From: Aquibaculum sediminis
Lineage (GTDB): Bacteria; Pseudomonadota; Alphaproteobacteria; Kiloniellales; DSM-21159
Reading direction: 5' to 3'
DNA: 64,000 nucleotides
Assembly (NCBI RefSeq): GCF_040712085.1
Contig: NZ_JBFCVK010000001.1
Coordinates: 1-64,000 of the forward strand
The position numbers and the translations under genes were made by a program. A model generated the notes under the pieces. It was not told the origin of the DNA. It saw only the letters and a list, made by a program, of their open reading frames with translations, and searched no databases. This document shows positions 1-8,110 of the stretch, one piece after another. The number at the start of each line of letters is the position of its first letter. Within the stretch, counting starts at the first letter, position 1.

Positions 1-25
1 CTGCCGATCGACGATCCGTCCCCCG

Positions 26-58
26 CCATCGCCGGTGCGGGTCAGGCACCGGCGATGG
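26..58 (+). terminator. strong hairpin, probable terminator of an upstream gene
   Basis: A perfect 13-bp stem (26-38 with 46-58) encloses a 7-base loop. On the plus strand it is followed by a short pyrimidine-rich stretch (TTCATCTTCT) rather than a clean U-tract. It probably ends a gene that lies left of the window. Which strand it serves cannot be settled from here. Confidence 0.55.
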
Positions 59-97
59 TTCATCTTCTACCGATGAACCGCCATCTTCATAAGACAA

Positions 98-230
98 GCG
101 GATCGCGTTTGATCTGTAACGCGCAGCGTTCAGAACAAACCCGTGAATCCGCTCTGAATCAAAGGTGTAGAGCAGATTCACGACTCAAACCGGGTCGCTT
201 CGCGAACCCGATTTGAGTCGATCTGCTCTA
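98..230. repeat. head-to-head pair of long imperfect inverted repeats
   Basis: Hairpin A spans 98-152 and hairpin B spans 168-230. In B, arms of about 28 bp pair with two mismatches and one 3-base TCA bulge around a TTCG loop. A has the same plan, with its TCA bulge in the opposite arm. Both share the 14-mer AGAGCRGATTCACG, at 142-155 on the minus strand and 169-182 on the plus strand, so they are two related copies in opposite orientation. The end of B overlaps the TAG stop of the Fe-S scaffold-like gene (228-230), so B may also work as that gene's terminator. The design resembles REP/BIME or short MITE-like elements. The family assignment is inference. Confidence 0.7.
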
Positions 231-677
231 ATCGCTCGGCTCCTGGCCTTCCGCCTCTTCAATGCCCTGCAGCACCGCCTCGAAGGGCAGCATCACCGAG
301 CCGTGACGGTTGCGCAGTTCGATAGCCGGCTCCAGAAGCTCGAGCTCGGCCCAGTCGCCCTCGGGCGGCGGTCCCTGGCCGGCAAGCATGGCACGCACCG
401 CTTCCGTGATCGCTCGCGCTTCGGCAAAGCTGCGCCCGGGCAAGATCTCCGAGAGTACTGACACCCCCACCTGGCCCAAAGAGCAGGCGCGCACGGCGTA
501 TCCCAGGGCCGTCACCCGGTCCTGCTCAACACGGAGATCAAGGGTCACGGTTGAACCGCACAGCGGTGACCGGCGGAACACCGTCACATCGGCATCCTCG
601 AGCCTGCGGTCCTCCGCCACGCGGCGCCCATGCGCCATGAGCCTTGCGCTATAGAGATCGAGCAGATCGTCATCCAT
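228..677 (-). CDS. Fe-S cluster assembly scaffold-like protein (NifU/IscU N-terminal family)
   Basis: The protein is about 149 residues and belongs to the IscU/SufU/NifU-N fold, which assembles and passes on Fe-S clusters in the cytoplasm. Two cysteines sit where the scaffold ligands are expected, in SPLCGSTV and RACSLGQ. I do not see the third canonical cysteine near the C-terminus, where the sequence reads LEPAIELRNRHGSVMLPFEA, so true scaffold activity is uncertain. I chose the ATG at 677 because a longer reading runs back through the metQ terminator hairpin; an ATG at 689 is the alternative. It follows metQ on the same strand and ends inside inverted repeat B. Short variants of this kind are annotated as Fe-S assembly scaffolds in alphaproteobacteria. 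Confidence 0.75.
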   Translation of the reverse strand: MDDDLLDLYSARLMAHGRRVAEDRRLEDADVTVFRRSPLCGSTVTLDLRVEQDRVTALGYAVRACSLGQVGVSVLSEILPGRSFAEARAITEAVRAMLAGQGPPPEGDWAELELLEPAIELRNRHGSVMLPFEAVLQGIEEAEGQEPSD

Positions 678-691
678 GACGCCTATCATAG

Positions 692-722
692 GCAAAAAAG
701 AAGCCCCCGGGGAGGGGGCTTC
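692..722 (-). terminator. intrinsic terminator after metQ
   Basis: An 8-bp G/C-rich stem (701-708 with 714-721) is followed on the minus strand by CTTTTTTG, a classic Rho-independent terminator. It sits between the metQ stop and the scaffold gene start, so the scaffold gene is either weakly read through or has its own promoter. Confidence 0.85.
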
Positions 723-749
723 CAACTTCGACAGAGCAGGCGGCTTCAA

Positions 750-1547
750 TCAGAAACCAGAGACGACTGCTCCCTGAAAACGCTCTTCGACGAAGGCGCG
801 CACCGGGTCGCTGTGATAGGCCGCCAAGAAGCGCTCGAGCCACTCCGCTTCGAGATCCTCGCCGCGCACGGCGATGATATTCATGTAGGGGCTCTCCTGA
901 CCTTCGCGCAGGATGGCGTCTTCATTAGGGTCCAGACCGGCTTCCACGGCATAGTTGGTATTCACCGAGGCGACGTCGACATCCTCCAGCGAACGCGGCA
1001 GCTGCGCGGCGTCCAGTTCGATGAACTCGAAGTTCTTCGGGTTCTCGGTGATATCGAGGATCGACGGGGTCAAGCCCGTGTCCTCGCCGAGGGTAAGCAG
1101 GCCGGCTGACTGGAGCAGCAGCAGGGAACGGCCGCCATTGGTCGGGTCATTCTGAATGGCAATGCTGGCGCCCTCCGGGACCTCGTCAAAGCTGTCGTAG
1201 TTGTTGGAATAGAAGCCCATGGGGAAGACGACGGTCGGACCGGCATTGACCAGGTCGAAGCCGCGGTCACGCACTTGGTTGTCGAGGTAGGGCGCATGCT
1301 GGAAGGAGTTGAGGTGCAATTCGCCATCTGCCAGCGCCGTATTGGGCACGACATAGTCGGAGAATTCCAGGATCTCGATGGTGAGGCCCTGCTCTTCGGC
1401 GGCCACTTCCGCAACCACTTCCATGATTTCGGCATGTGGTCCGGGCGTGACACCGACACGCAGCGTTTCTGCCTGGGCCGTTCCGGCAAGGCCGAGACCG
1501 CCGGCCACTGCGGCAGCAAGTGCAAGATGGTTCAATGACTTAACCAT
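750..1547 (-). CDS. metQ: methionine ABC transporter substrate-binding protein (NlpA/MetQ family)
   Basis: This is the periplasmic methionine receptor of the MetNIQ importer, 265 residues. A signal peptide (residues 1 to about 26, ending GTAQA before ETLRVG) is followed by the family sequences VGVTPGPHAEIMEVV, NSFQHAPYLD and NDPTNGGRSLLLL. There is no lipobox cysteine, so it looks soluble rather than a lipoprotein like the E. coli protein. The start is supported by AAGGA eight bases upstream. It is the last gene of metN-metI-metQ and lies 28 bases after metI. An intrinsic terminator follows it. Regulation is presumably through the SAM-II riboswitch ahead of metN. Confidence 0.93.
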   Translation of the reverse strand: MVKSLNHLALAAAVAGGLGLAGTAQAETLRVGVTPGPHAEIMEVVAEVAAEEQGLTIEILEFSDYVVPNTALADGELHLNSFQHAPYLDNQVRDRGFDLVNAGPTVVFPMGFYSNNYDSFDEVPEGASIAIQNDPTNGGRSLLLLQSAGLLTLGEDTGLTPSILDITENPKNFEFIELDAAQLPRSLEDVDVASVNTNYAVEAGLDPNEDAILREGQESPYMNIIAVRGEDLEAEWLERFLAAYHSDPVRAFVEERFQGAVVSGF

Positions 1548-1575
1548 TTAGGATTTCCTTTCTTCCTTTAAGGGG

Positions 1576-2265
1576 TCAGGCGTCGCGCAAGCGCTTGTTC
1601 ACACGTCGGGCAAGACGATCACCCGCCGTTTGAACCGCCTGGACGAGAACGATGAGAACCAAGACGACCAGCGCCATGATTTCCGGCATGAAACGCTGAT
1701 AGCCATAGCGAATGCCGAGGTCGCCAAGCCCGCCGCCACCGACGGCGCCGACCATGGCCGAGTAGCCGATGAGGCTGACGATCGCGAGGGTGAGACCGGC
1801 CACGACGCCGGGCAGAGCCTCGGGGATCAGGACCTTGCGGATGATCTGCAGCGGTGTGGCGCCCATGGATTTCGCTGCTTCCACCAGACCCTGATCGACC
1901 TCCCGGATTGCCGTCTCGACGATGCGCGCGATGAAAGGCACGGCGGCCACGGTCAGCGGCACAATCGCAGCCGTGGTGCCGATCGAGGTCCCAGCCACCA
2001 GGCGCGTGAAGGGGATGATCGCCACCACGAGGATGATGAAGGGGGTCGAACGCGTGGCATTCACGATCAGACCCGCCACCCGGTTGAAGGACACACACTG
2101 CAGCAGTTCCCCCCGGCCGCTGGTCGCGAGCAGCACCCCGAGCGGCAGGCCGAACAGCGTACCCAGCAGACTGGCAATGGCCGTCATCTGCAGGGTCTGA
2201 AGTGTGGCCTCAACCAGCAGCGCGGAGATCTGCGGGGAGATACCCAAGAGGCTCAACAACGACAT
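1576..2265 (-). CDS. metI: methionine ABC transporter permease
   Basis: This is the inner-membrane channel subunit of the methionine importer, about 229 residues with five or so hydrophobic segments. The coupling loop that docks on MetN is visible as EVDQGLVEAAKSMGATPLQIIRK (positions about 1840-1910), the EAA motif of this permease class. I chose the ATG at 2265 because GGAGAG lies eight bases ahead and the protein then begins MSLLSLLG. The gene therefore overlaps the 3' end of metN by 56 bases, which suggests translational coupling. The longer reading from 2325 lies deep in metN and has no support. Confidence 0.93.
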   Translation of the reverse strand: MSLLSLLGISPQISALLVEATLQTLQMTAIASLLGTLFGLPLGVLLATSGRGELLQCVSFNRVAGLIVNATRSTPFIILVVAIIPFTRLVAGTSIGTTAAIVPLTVAAVPFIARIVETAIREVDQGLVEAAKSMGATPLQIIRKVLIPEALPGVVAGLTLAIVSLIGYSAMVGAVGGGGLGDLGIRYGYQRFMPEIMALVVLVLIVLVQAVQTAGDRLARRVNKRLRDA

Positions 2266-3277
2266 TTTCACTCTCCAGAAAACGAATGGCCGCGGCGAGG
2301 GTGTCGCCGGCAACGGGCAGGGCAACGATCAGGGTGCCGAAGGCGGCATGACGCACGACATCGACTTGGCCATGCAGGATCGAGACGTCGACGCCCTGGG
2401 CCTTGGTGAGGCGAGAGATGACGGGAGATTCCGCGTCCGGGCCCGAGAAGCGCAGGCGCAGGAGCGCGGCTCCGCCAATCGGGTGCTCCGACAAGCGCGT
2501 GCGCAGGTGCGGCGGTACGTCATCCCCGGTGGCAGCGGCCAGCAGGCTGCGGGTGATCGGAGCCTGCGGTCGGGTGAAGACGGACTCGACCGGCGCCAGT
2601 TCCACAACTGCGCCGTCATCAAGCACGGCCACCCGGTGACAGATCTGCTTGATCACCTGCATCTCGTGCGTGATCAGCACGATGGTGATGCCCAGCTTTT
2701 CATTGATATCGCCCAGGAGGGCGAGGATCGAGCGGGTGGTTTCAGGGTCGAGGGCCGACGTTGCTTCGTCGCACAGTACAACCTTGGGCTCGGTGGCCAA
2801 GGCCCGCGCGATGCCCACACGCTGCTTCTGACCGCCCGAAAGTTCAGCCGGATAGCGGCCGGCCTTGTCGGCGAGCCCGACGAGCTCGAGCAGTGGTTCG
2901 ACCTTGGCCCTGATTTCCCGGCGCGACAGGCCTTCGAGTTCCAGCGGCAGCGCCACGTTATCGAAGACGGTGCGCGAGGACAGCAGGTTAAAGTGCTGGA
3001 AGATCATGCCGATCTGGCGCCGCGCAGCGCGCAGGCGCCGCGCATCCAGGGCGGACAGGTCGACACCATCAACCTCAACACGCCCACTGCTGGGTCGCTC
3101 CAGCAGGTTGATCAGTCGAATGAGCGTGGACTTTCCCGCACCGGAGCGGCCGATCACGCCGAAGATCTCTCCCCGGTCAATCGTCAAGTCGGTCTCGGAC
3201 AAGGCAGTGACGGCCGCGCTATCCTTTCGGGAAGGATAACGCTTCGACACCGCCTCAAGGCGAATCATCGAAGACAT
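2210..3277 (-). CDS. metN: methionine ABC transporter ATP-binding protein
   Basis: This ATPase powers methionine uptake; it has 355 residues. In order it shows Walker A GRSGAGKS (about 43-50), the Q-loop FQHFNLL, the signature LSGGQKQR, Walker B VVLCDEATSALD and the switch histidine in ITHEM. The last 100 or so residues form the NIL/ACT-like C2 domain (from about LRLRFSGPD), which in E. coli MetN binds methionine and inhibits transport. The start has TGAGG upstream. Its long 5' leader carries a SAM-II riboswitch, an upstream ORF and a terminator-like hairpin. Confidence 0.95.
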   Translation of the reverse strand: MSSMIRLEAVSKRYPSRKDSAAVTALSETDLTIDRGEIFGVIGRSGAGKSTLIRLINLLERPSSGRVEVDGVDLSALDARRLRAARRQIGMIFQHFNLLSSRTVFDNVALPLELEGLSRREIRAKVEPLLELVGLADKAGRYPAELSGGQKQRVGIARALATEPKVVLCDEATSALDPETTRSILALLGDINEKLGITIVLITHEMQVIKQICHRVAVLDDGAVVELAPVESVFTRPQAPITRSLLAAATGDDVPPHLRTRLSEHPIGGAALLRLRFSGPDAESPVISRLTKAQGVDVSILHGQVDVVRHAAFGTLIVALPVAGDTLAAAIRFLESENVVVEPLGYLPADLRAAG

Positions 3278-3334
3278 GGAAACCTCATGCTCCCGCCGGC
3301 CGACTCACGAGGGGCGGCGCGGACTTCGGACATA

Positions 3335-3371
3335 GAAAAACAACGCCAAGCGCAGCTACAGGCGCAGCGTA
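3335..3371 (-). terminator. terminator-like hairpin in the metN leader
   Basis: On the minus strand, ACGC and GCGC pair with GCGC and GCGT around an 8-base loop, with a small internal bulge. The tract TGTTTTTC follows. It lies between the upstream ORF stop and the metN ribosome binding site, so premature termination here would set metN expression. The bulge makes it weaker than the metQ terminator. Confidence 0.5.
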
Positions 3372-3379
3372 TCAGGAAC

Positions 3380-3406
3380 TCAAGGGGAGGGGGGACATCG
3401 GTGCAT
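3380..3406 (-). CDS. 8-codon upstream ORF in the metN leader
   Basis: The ATG (3404-3406) is preceded by a perfect AAGGAG with a 7-base spacer, better than the site before metN itself. It encodes Met-His-Arg-Cys-Pro-Pro-Ser-Pro and then TGA. The Pro-Pro-Ser-Pro end could slow ribosomes. It lies just after the SAM-II riboswitch and just before the terminator-like hairpin, which is where an attenuation peptide would be expected. Translation is inferred from the ribosome binding site only. Confidence 0.45.
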   Translation of the reverse strand: MHRCPPSP

Positions 3407-3456
3407 CGCGGTGCTCCTTGCGCTCGTAACGAGGGCGGGACCACGAAGACCTTCGT

Positions 3457-3510
3457 GGCGCTTTAGCTGTTGATGACGCGGTGCAAGCTGCCCTTCAAAT
3501 CGCCGCGGGC
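3457..3510 (-). promoter_or_regulatory. SAM-II riboswitch
   Basis: Read on the minus strand, the segment shows the P1 arm CGCGG, the loop GATTTGA, then GCTTGC, the closing P1 arm CCGCG and the 3' pseudoknot strand CAGCTAAAG. These match the compact SAM-II aptamer, known mainly from alphaproteobacteria, in order and spacing. It lies upstream of the methionine importer operon, as expected for S-adenosylmethionine feedback. A second small hairpin (3441-3458, 7-bp stem) abuts its 3' end. No Shine-Dalgarno sequence sits at the usual SAM-II position; the nearest belongs to the upstream ORF at 3380-3406. Confidence 0.85.
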
Positions 3511-3545
3511 CGGTAACGCCGGCCAGTCGTTTGTGCGTTGCGCCA

Positions 3546-3573
3546 TAGATAACATTGTTGCGCGCAGCGTCAA
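3546..3573 (-). promoter_or_regulatory. sigma70-type promoter of metNIQ
   Basis: TTGACG (3568-3573) and TATCTA (3546-3551) are separated by 16 bases on the minus strand. Predicted transcription starts near 3538-3540, just upstream of the SAM-II aptamer, which fits the whole leader being transcribed. Confidence 0.65.
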
Positions 3574-3618
3574 GTGCCCTTCGAGACGGCGTGAAACTGC
3601 TATGCAGTTGCGCTGAGG

Positions 3619-5526
3619 CTAACCTGTCGGGGTTGGCTTGTCCGGCGAGACCTCGTCTGTACGCACCAGACCCTCGGCAAGCTTGCTCAACGCCGCTTCA
3701 TCGAGCGTTTCCACTTGCAGCAGTGCTTCGGCACCGCGCTCCAAAAGGCCGCGATTGCGCTCCAGAACGGAAAGGGTGCGCCCAAACACGCGATCAATAA
3801 TACCGCGCACCGCTTCGTCGATCTGGCGCGCCGTGGCCTCGCTGTAGCTGCGGTCAAGCAGACCTCCCGGCTGACCGCCCGGTTGGCCGAGATAGCTGCT
3901 GCGCTCCCGGTCATAGGCGACATGACCCAGGCTGTCCTCCATGCCGTATCGGGTCACCATCGAGCGGGCAATGTCGGTCGCCTTGGCCAGATCGTCCGCC
4001 GCTCCCGTCGAGAGGTGGCCGAAGATCAGCCTCTCGGCGGCGCGTCCGCCGAGCAGCACCGCGATCTTGTTCTCCAGTTCCTCTCGGGTCATCAGGTAAC
4101 GCTCATCGGTGGGGCGCTGGATGGTGTAGCCCAGTGACCCGATACCGCGCGGGATGATGGAGACCTTGTGTACCTTGTCGCTGCCGGGCAGGGCGAGGGC
4201 GACGAGGACATGGCCCATCTCATGGTAGGCCACAACCTTGCGCTCCAAGGGGTTGAGCAGTCGGTTGCGCTTTTCGAGTCCGGCGACGATCCGCTCGATT
4301 GCCCCGGTGAAATCGGCGAGGGTAACGGCTTCCGCCCTGCGGCGCGTGGCCAGGAGAGCTGCTTCATTGACCAGATTGGCAAGGTCGGCACCGGTAAAGC
4401 CCGTGGTCAGGCCGGCAATCGCCTCTTCATCGACATCCTCCGCCAGCCGGATCTTGCGCAGATGCACCCGCAGGATCTGGGCGCGGCCGGTCTTGTCAGG
4501 CCGGTCGACCAGAACCTGCCGGTCGAAGCGCCCGGCCCGCAGCAGGGCCGGGTCCAGAATCTCGGGGCGATTCGTGGCTGAGAGCAGCACGACCCCTTCG
4601 CGTGGATCGAAACCGTCGAGTTCGGAGAGCAGCTGATTCAGTGTCTGCTCGCGTTCGTCATGACCGCCGCCAGGATTGAAGGCCCCACGTGCACGGCCCA
4701 GGGCATCCAGTTCATCGATGAAGATGATGGCCGGGGCGTGCTTGCGCGCCTGCTCGAATAGGTCGCGCACCCGGGCCGCGCCGACGCCGACGAACATCTC
4801 CACAAACTCGGAGCCGTTGATCGAAAAGAAGGGCACCGCCGCTTCGCCTGCAACGGCGCGGGCGAGCAGCGTCTTTCCGGTGCCCGGAGGCCCCACCAGG
4901 AGGATGCCCTTGGGAATGCGTGCGCCCAGATGTCCGTAGCGCTCGGGGTTCTGCAGGAATTCGACAATCTCCTGAAGCTCGGCCTTCGCTTCATCCACGC
5001 CGGCGACATCGTCGAAGCTCACTTTGACGCCGGTTTCCATGTAGATCTTGGCCTTGCTGCGGCCCACGGACATGAAGCCGCCCATGCCCCCGCCCTGACG
5101 CTGTAGAATGCCGCGAAACAGCACCAGCCAGATACCGAAGAAGACGAGAATGGGCAGCAGCCAGGAGAAGATCGAGGCCAGGACCGAGGGACCGGGCGCA
5201 CCGCGGAAAACAACGCCTTCATTCCTGAGCTGCTCGGCGATAGCAGGATCCACACGGCGCGTGGTGAATCGCTCCTGTCCATCCATGGGGGGATTGATCG
5301 TCCCGGTAATTCGATCTTCGGCCACCTCGATATCCTGCAGGCGCCCCTCTTCAAGCAGGACCTCAAACTCGCTGTATGGCATGTCGCGAACGGTGCCGCT
5401 TTCGACCAGCAAGCTCTGAAGCAGCATCACCGAGAGCAGGATGAGCATCAGATGCCAGAGCTTGAAAGGCGGCTCGCTTCCCTGCTGTTCTCCGCTCTTC
5501 CGTCCTGCATCCTTCTTGTCGGTCAC
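3619..5526 (-). CDS. ftsH: ATP-dependent zinc metalloprotease FtsH
   Basis: This is a membrane-bound AAA+ protease for misfolded membrane proteins and regulators, 635 residues. Two transmembrane segments (about 24-41 and 122-140) flank a periplasmic domain. The AAA module has Walker A GPPGTGKT (222-229), Walker B IIFIDELDA, the pore motif region FVEMFVGVG and the SRH GRFDRQV. The protease domain has the zinc motif HEMGH and the third-ligand region DDLAKATD. HEMGH differs from the HEAGH of most housekeeping FtsH proteins, so this may be a second paralogue. The start is GTG with GAGG upstream. The gene stands alone between metN and a divergent acyl-CoA ligase. Confidence 0.93.
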   Translation of the reverse strand: MTDKKDAGRKSGEQQGSEPPFKLWHLMLILLSVMLLQSLLVESGTVRDMPYSEFEVLLEEGRLQDIEVAEDRITGTINPPMDGQERFTTRRVDPAIAEQLRNEGVVFRGAPGPSVLASIFSWLLPILVFFGIWLVLFRGILQRQGGGMGGFMSVGRSKAKIYMETGVKVSFDDVAGVDEAKAELQEIVEFLQNPERYGHLGARIPKGILLVGPPGTGKTLLARAVAGEAAVPFFSINGSEFVEMFVGVGAARVRDLFEQARKHAPAIIFIDELDALGRARGAFNPGGGHDEREQTLNQLLSELDGFDPREGVVLLSATNRPEILDPALLRAGRFDRQVLVDRPDKTGRAQILRVHLRKIRLAEDVDEEAIAGLTTGFTGADLANLVNEAALLATRRRAEAVTLADFTGAIERIVAGLEKRNRLLNPLERKVVAYHEMGHVLVALALPGSDKVHKVSIIPRGIGSLGYTIQRPTDERYLMTREELENKIAVLLGGRAAERLIFGHLSTGAADDLAKATDIARSMVTRYGMEDSLGHVAYDRERSSYLGQPGGQPGGLLDRSYSEATARQIDEAVRGIIDRVFGRTLSVLERNRGLLERGAEALLQVETLDEAALSKLAEGLVRTDEVSPDKPTPTG

Positions 5527-5734
5527 CGTGCTTCTACCTCAATCCAAGGTTTGATTTGCGCGCCGTTCGAGTCTTGCCGATGCCCCAACGTCTCCCGCGA
5601 CACTGGCAGGGGCCTTGATCCCGGTCAAAATCGGCTCAGCAGAATTCACGCGCAGGCCCCAGGCTAGCGCAACTTGACGCAAGGGGCGCCAGCTTTTCCA
5701 ATCGCGCAAGAATCCGAAGGAGGAGAGCACCACG

Positions 5735-7276
5735 ATGAGCATGGCACAGCTGCTTCGGCGCAGCGTCGGGGCAGGCGCCGGGCGTCCGGCGGTGGCATAC
5801 GGAACCCAGGTTCTGCAGGACTACGAAATGCTTGCGGCGCGCGCATCAGCGCTGGCCGCCGGCCTGCGGCGGCGCTTCGTGCTCAAGCCCGGGGACCGCG
5901 TGGCGCTCGCCATGAAAAACTGCCCCCAGTACCTGGAAGTGCTCTTTGGACTCTGGTGGGGCGGTTTTGCCGCTGTTCCCATGAATGCAAAGCTGCATCC
6001 ACGGGAGTTTGCCTACATGCTGGAGCACTGCGGGGCGCGGCTGTGCTTCACAACGAAGGATCTGTCGGCGGCAGTCGGTGGCGTGACCGGCGGCCTGGAT
6101 GATCTTCTGGAGGTCATAGAAGCCGGGAGTGCGGACTACGAGGCGCTGATCGCTGCTGGTGAGCCGTCGCAGCCCCATCCCTCCGGAAGCGACGATCTGG
6201 CCTGGTTGTTCTATACCAGCGGCACCACCGGTCGCCCGAAGGGCGCCATGCTGAGCCACGGCAACCTCCTTGCCATGACGGCCTGCTATCTGGCCGATGT
6301 GGACAGCATCGCGCCACAGGACACAATCCTGCACGCCGCCCCCATGTCGCACGGTTCGGGCCTCTACCTGGTGCCTCACGTGGCCGCGGGCGCCTGTAAT
6401 CTGGTGCCGGAGAGCGGCGGCTTCGATGCCGAGGAGGTGCTGCACCTCTTGCAGCAGTATCGCGGTGTCACCGCCTTCTTCGCACCCACGATGATCCGCC
6501 GTCTCGTCGAGCACCCGGCAACGGCATCAGCCGACCTCACCAACCTGAAGACCATCGTCTACGGCGGCGCGCCCATGTACGTGGCCGATGTCGAGCGGGC
6601 ATTGGGCGTGCTTGGCAACCGCCTGGCGCAGATCTACGGGCAGGGGGAAAGCCCGATGTGTATCACCGCCCTGCCGAAGCATCTCTATGCCGACCGGACG
6701 CATCCGCGCTGGCGCGAGCGCATTGCGTCGGCCGGTCAAGCGCAGCTGCTCATGGAAGTGGCCGTGGTCGGGGAAGGGGACCAGCCTCTGCCGCCGGGTG
6801 AAAGTGGTGAAGTGATCGTGCGCGGCCCGGCCGTGATGCAAGGCTATTGGGCAAATGCAGAAGCCACTGCGACAACTCTGGCAGGCGGATGGCTGCACAC
6901 TGGGGATCTGGGCGCCCTGGACGAAGAGGGCTTCCTCACGCTCATGGACCGTTCCAAGGATGTAATCATCTCCGGCGGCAGCAACATCTATCCGCGGGAG
7001 GTCGAGGAGGTGTTGCTGCGCCACCCCGGCGTCGCGGAATGCTCGGTGATCGGTGCCGCCGATCCGGACTGGGGTGAGATCACTGTCGCCTTCGTGGTCA
7101 TGCGCGAGGGCGCGGAGCCTGATCCGCAGGCCCTGGATCGTCTCTGCCTGGACGAGATCGCACGCTTCAAGCGACCCAAGCACTATCGATTCATCGATGC
7201 CCTGCCGAAGAGCAACTATGGTAAGATCCTCAAGACCGACCTGCGCAAGATGATGGTCTCCGGGGAGGAGACCTGA
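5735..7276 (+). CDS. AMP-dependent acyl-CoA synthetase/ligase
   Basis: The protein has 513 residues and is an ANL-superfamily enzyme that adenylates a carboxylic acid and transfers it to CoA. The P-loop YTSGTTGRPKG lies at 160-170. Further on are the adenine site YGQGESP, the hinge and aspartate region TGDLGALDEEG, DRSKDVIISGGSNIYPREVE, and the catalytic lysine in PKSNYGKILKTDL. The start has GGAGGAG upstream. The acyl substrate cannot be read from the sequence; medium-chain or aromatic acids are typical for relatives of this size. It is transcribed away from ftsH and followed by a phosphoribosyltransferase gene. Confidence 0.88.
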   Translation: MSMAQLLRRSVGAGAGRPAVAYGTQVLQDYEMLAARASALAAGLRRRFVLKPGDRVALAMKNCPQYLEVLFGLWWGGFAAVPMNAKLHPREFAYMLEHCGARLCFTTKDLSAAVGGVTGGLDDLLEVIEAGSADYEALIAAGEPSQPHPSGSDDLAWLFYTSGTTGRPKGAMLSHGNLLAMTACYLADVDSIAPQDTILHAAPMSHGSGLYLVPHVAAGACNLVPESGGFDAEEVLHLLQQYRGVTAFFAPTMIRRLVEHPATASADLTNLKTIVYGGAPMYVADVERALGVLGNRLAQIYGQGESPMCITALPKHLYADRTHPRWRERIASAGQAQLLMEVAVVGEGDQPLPPGESGEVIVRGPAVMQGYWANAEATATTLAGGWLHTGDLGALDEEGFLTLMDRSKDVIISGGSNIYPREVEEVLLRHPGVAECSVIGAADPDWGEITVAFVVMREGAEPDPQALDRLCLDEIARFKRPKHYRFIDALPKSNYGKILKTDLRKMMVSGEET

Positions 7277-7354
7277 GCGCCAGCCCGAACGGAACCCTGT
7301 GGCGCTCCTGTAGAGTTGGGCCAACAGTCAGTCGTTGTCGGGAGCCCCGCGGAC

Positions 7355-8008
7355 ATGGTGAGCCTGCCGTTCAAGGATCGCAGCGAGGCCGGCCGCCAAC
7401 TGGCCATCGTCTTGAAAGGGCATGCCCCGGCCAAGCCGGTGGTGCTGGCTCTGCCACGGGGTGGCGTCGCCGTCGCGCTGGAGATTGCGTTGGAACTGGC
7501 TGCGCCGCTGGAACTGCTGCTGGTGCGGAAGATCGGAGTCCCCTGGCAACCGGAGTTGGCCGCGGGCGCCCTGGTCGACGCCAATCCTCCGGCGCTGGTC
7601 TTGAACGAGGATGTCGTGGCTGGGACGGGGATGAGCCGCAGGGACATTGACGCGGCGGTCGAGCGGGAAACCCAGGAGATCCAGCGCCGCCGTGACCTGT
7701 ACCTTCAGGGCCGAGCGCCACTCGACCTGAAGGGCCGCAGCGTGATCGTGGTGGACGACGGGCTGGCAACTGGGGCGACGGCGCGCGCCGCTTTGCGGGC
7801 GTTACGGGGCAGGGGGCTACAGCGTCTGATTGTTGCCGTGCCGGTCGCCCCAGCGGATACGCTCGAACGACTGAAGGCCGAGGCCGACGAGGTGGTGTGC
7901 CTGGCAACGCCGAGCCCCTTCGAAGCCATCGGGCTCTATTACCGCGATTTCCACCAGCTCTCCGACCGGGAGGTCACAGACGCGCTCGCCCGGGCACAGG
8001 CCACCTGA
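7355..8008 (+). CDS. phosphoribosyltransferase family protein
   Basis: The protein has about 217 residues. The PRPP-binding loop VIVVDDGLATGATA (about 130-143) is clear. The N-terminal LALPRGGVAVA and VRKIGVP resemble the stand-alone predicted phosphoribosyltransferases often found beside dienelactone hydrolase or erythromycin esterase genes, not the known purine or pyrimidine enzymes. The nucleobase substrate is unknown. I chose the ATG at 7355 because CGGGAG lies at a good distance and the protein then begins at the family-like MVSLPFKDRSEAG. The longer reading from 7316 has no ribosome binding site. Confidence 0.8.
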   Translation: MVSLPFKDRSEAGRQLAIVLKGHAPAKPVVLALPRGGVAVALEIALELAAPLELLLVRKIGVPWQPELAAGALVDANPPALVLNEDVVAGTGMSRRDIDAAVERETQEIQRRRDLYLQGRAPLDLKGRSVIVVDDGLATGATARAALRALRGRGLQRLIVAVPVAPADTLERLKAEADEVVCLATPSPFEAIGLYYRDFHQLSDREVTDALARAQAT

Positions 8009-8110
8009 TTGGGAATGGCCGCCTGGCCTCCCCGGCCCTCACTTCACCTTGCCAAGCGCCTGTGGCCTTGCCACCTTCTGCCAACCAACAGCAGACCGTG
8101 GGAGGTCCCA

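Noticed and set aside
5674..5702. TTGACG followed at 17 bases by TCCAAT ahead of the acyl-CoA ligase
   Set aside because: The -10 box is too poor to call a promoter.
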